A stretch of 6,948 nt of DNA, from positions 1-6,948 of the forward strand of contig JAJRCM010000025.1 of assembly GCA_028678965.1 (NCBI GenBank), in the 5' to 3' direction. This DNA is from Methanomicrobiales archaeon. GTDB taxonomy: Archaea > Halobacteriota > Methanomicrobia > Methanomicrobiales > JACTUA01. Every line of letters begins with the position of its first letter. Within the stretch, counting starts at the first letter, position 1. Under the pieces are notes generated by a model. The model saw only the letters and a program-made list of their open reading frames with translations. It searched no databases and had not been told where the DNA came from. The position numbers and the translations under genes were made by a program. Of the stretch, positions 5,850 to 6,948 are shown in pieces.

Positions 5850-6948
5850 ATTCCTCCTCAACGTTGCCGGGGATATAAGCACCGGCGGCTATTCGGTGCC
5901 CTCCTGCCTCCCCCCCGCAGGAAGTAGAGGCATGGATCAGTGCTGCCTGGAGGTCAATTCCCCGCTGTACCATTTCATCGACCGTTCTCATGGAAACCTT
6001 GGTGACTGAACGATCTTCTGGCAGGTGGCACATCACCATAATGGGCTTGAGACGATTCAGCTTGGAGAGTGCCATACCCGCGCCGATTCCCACGATCGTG
6101 TCTGGGAATCGTTCTCCCACATGGAGGTACTGGAGGTGAGAGAGTTCCTTCACCCCCGTATCCAGGATATACTGGAGGAGCTCCCTGATCACGGTACGGT
6201 GGTGGTTGAGCATGTGTTCTGCCTCCTTGAAGGCTCCGCCGCGGTCTCCCATACAGACCGATCGCCCTATCAGCGGCTTCGCCCACCGACCGCAGGCATT
6301 CAGAAGGGTCGCGTACTCAGCCGCATTCCGCAGGGGAGTCCTCCTCTCCTCATCCTTGAAGAGGTATATCTCGGAGAGGAGCCGTTTTGGTGAACTACCA
6401 TGGGCAATGAGCTGCTGTATCAAGGCGCTCGCGATCGTTCGTTTCTCACTGCGGTCCAGGTCTTCCCAGACCCGCCATTCGCCATTGGCAGTCTTTGATT
6501 CGATGCCCAGTTTCTGGAGGAAGCGGAGCGCTCCGTTGGGGTTGTTGGTGATGCCGGGGAGGAACGGGTCATCAGAGTAGGCGAGTGAGATATGGATCGG
6601 CCGGGTGGAGATACCGTAGCAATTGAGCTCCCGCCCCAGTACCTCGATAATCCCCCGCGATTCGCCATCGCGGACTATCTCCCGGGCAGGCCCGATGAGC
6701 CCTAGGTCCTCCCTGGCCATCATATCCCCCACATTCCCGATCACCGCGAGCTTGGCAAGTGAGGTATTATCCTCGTTTAACTCCCGTGCGAGAAGGTACG
6801 CCATTCCTGCAGCGGAAAGCTTGGAGTACCCATAGGTAAGGGCATTCACCTGGGGGTAGCTGGTACTCGCCGGTCGGCCGACGTGATGATCCACGATGAG
6901 GACCTCATTTTCACGGAGACCGTGCTCTTCCAGCAGATTCTGCTGTCC
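5785..6948 (-). CDS. RecJ-like DHH family phosphoesterase / single-strand nuclease, N-terminus outside window
   Basis: The frame is open from the right edge to the TGA at 5785, giving the last 387 residues; the first DHH motifs are missing because the window ends, not because the gene is broken. Visible parts are the name motif VLIVDHHVGRP at in-window residues 16-26, the later metal-site motif AVIGNVGDMM ending near 77 with its Asp at 75, and a C-terminal DHHA1 domain whose glycine-rich signature CGGEAGGHRIAAGA spans about 344-357. This layout matches archaeal RecJ-like proteins, which include the GINS-associated nuclease and oligonucleotide exonucleases; they use two divalent metals, usually manganese. 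The substrate, DNA or RNA, cannot be read from sequence. It is the most upstream visible gene of the six-gene block, and its 3' end overlaps the C2-PUA gene. Confidence 0.87.
   Translation of the reverse strand, partial: GQQNLLEEHGLRENEVLIVDHHVGRPASTSYPQVNALTYGYSKLSAAGMAYLLARELNEDNTSLAKLAVIGNVGDMMAREDLGLIGPAREIVRDGESRGIIEVLGRELNCYGISTRPIHISLAYSDDPFLPGITNNPNGALRFLQKLGIESKTANGEWRVWEDLDRSEKRTIASALIQQLIAHGSSPKRLLSEIYLFKDEERRTPLRNAAEYATLLNACGRWAKPLIGRSVCMGDRGGAFKEAEHMLNHHRTVIRELLQYILDTGVKELSHLQYLHVGERFPDTIVGIGAGMALSKLNRLKPIMVMCHLPEDRSVTKVSMRTVDEMVQRGIDLQAALIHASTSCGGEAGGHRIAAGAYIPGNVEEEFVHCVNRVLSEQCTQASSHHR
5853..5858 (-). promoter_or_regulatory. Candidate Shine-Dalgarno for the C2-PUA gene, inside the DHH coding region
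   Basis: Minus-strand AGGAGG lies 3 bases before TTG 5849 and 12 before GTG 5840. It also encodes consecutive glutamates (EEE) near the end of the DHH protein, so it could be a codon coincidence; this limits the start call. Confidence 0.4.

Noticed and set aside
5785..6894. DHH gene starting at GTG 6894
   Set aside because: That GTG encodes the Val just before the DHH motif; the frame continues upstream to the window edge with sensible sequence, so the true start is outside.
1..6948. Mobile elements, CRISPR, tRNA or rRNA genes, or transferred islands
   Set aside because: No repeats, transposase or integrase motifs, or tRNA-like arms were seen, and coding sequence of ordinary archaeal families fills the window without an obvious composition break.

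Overview
The window looks like a gene-dense piece of a euryarchaeal chromosome, most likely a methanogen; Methanomicrobiales is my best guess from general protein character and has not been tested. The archaeal markers are an archaeal-type phosphopantetheine adenylyltransferase, a nascent-polypeptide-associated complex (NAC) protein with a C-terminal UBA domain, an archaeal TrmI-type tRNA methyltransferase, a pyrB-pyrI pair, a RecJ-like DHH protein and a heterodisulfide reductase HdrA-like flavoprotein. Nine protein genes fill essentially all 6948 bases. I see no RNA gene, CRISPR array, insertion sequence, integrase or attachment site. No stretch over 300 bases lacks a gene, and the only real intergenic gap is 30 bases (2456-2485).

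Right block (minus strand, 6948 down to 2937): a tightly packed run of six genes in the order DHH phosphoesterase (5' end outside the window), stand-alone C2-PUA RNA-binding protein, NAC, TrmI, PyrB, PyrI. Each junction overlaps or has at most a 1-base gap (65 bases with the start chosen here, ATGA overlap, 8-base overlap, 1-base gap, ATGA overlap). A single transcript with translational coupling is therefore likely. The block joins nucleic-acid cleavage, RNA binding or tRNA modification, co-translational chaperoning and the committed step of pyrimidine synthesis.

Centre: coaD (2486-2944, plus strand) is the only plus-strand gene. It converges on pyrI with an 8-base overlap of the coding ends, and diverges from the left block across the 30-base gap.

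Left block (minus strand, 2455 down to 1): a gamma-class carbonic-anhydrase-like left-handed beta-helix protein, a short HdrA-like FAD/iron-sulfur protein, and an MtnA-type sugar-phosphate isomerase cut by the window edge. They overlap by 11 and 8 bases and so form a probable operon. The short HdrA-like protein keeps the FAD core, the inserted two-cluster ferredoxin and the Cys-x12-Cys-x3-Cys-Cys cluster motif, but lacks the N-terminal domain and C-terminal ferredoxin of full-length HdrA. What this trio does together is the most open question in the window.

Translation signals are informative. Several internal operon genes have clear Shine-Dalgarno sequences that settle their start codons, whereas the two genes flanking the divergent gap lack a convincing one, which fits leaderless or very short-leader transcripts.
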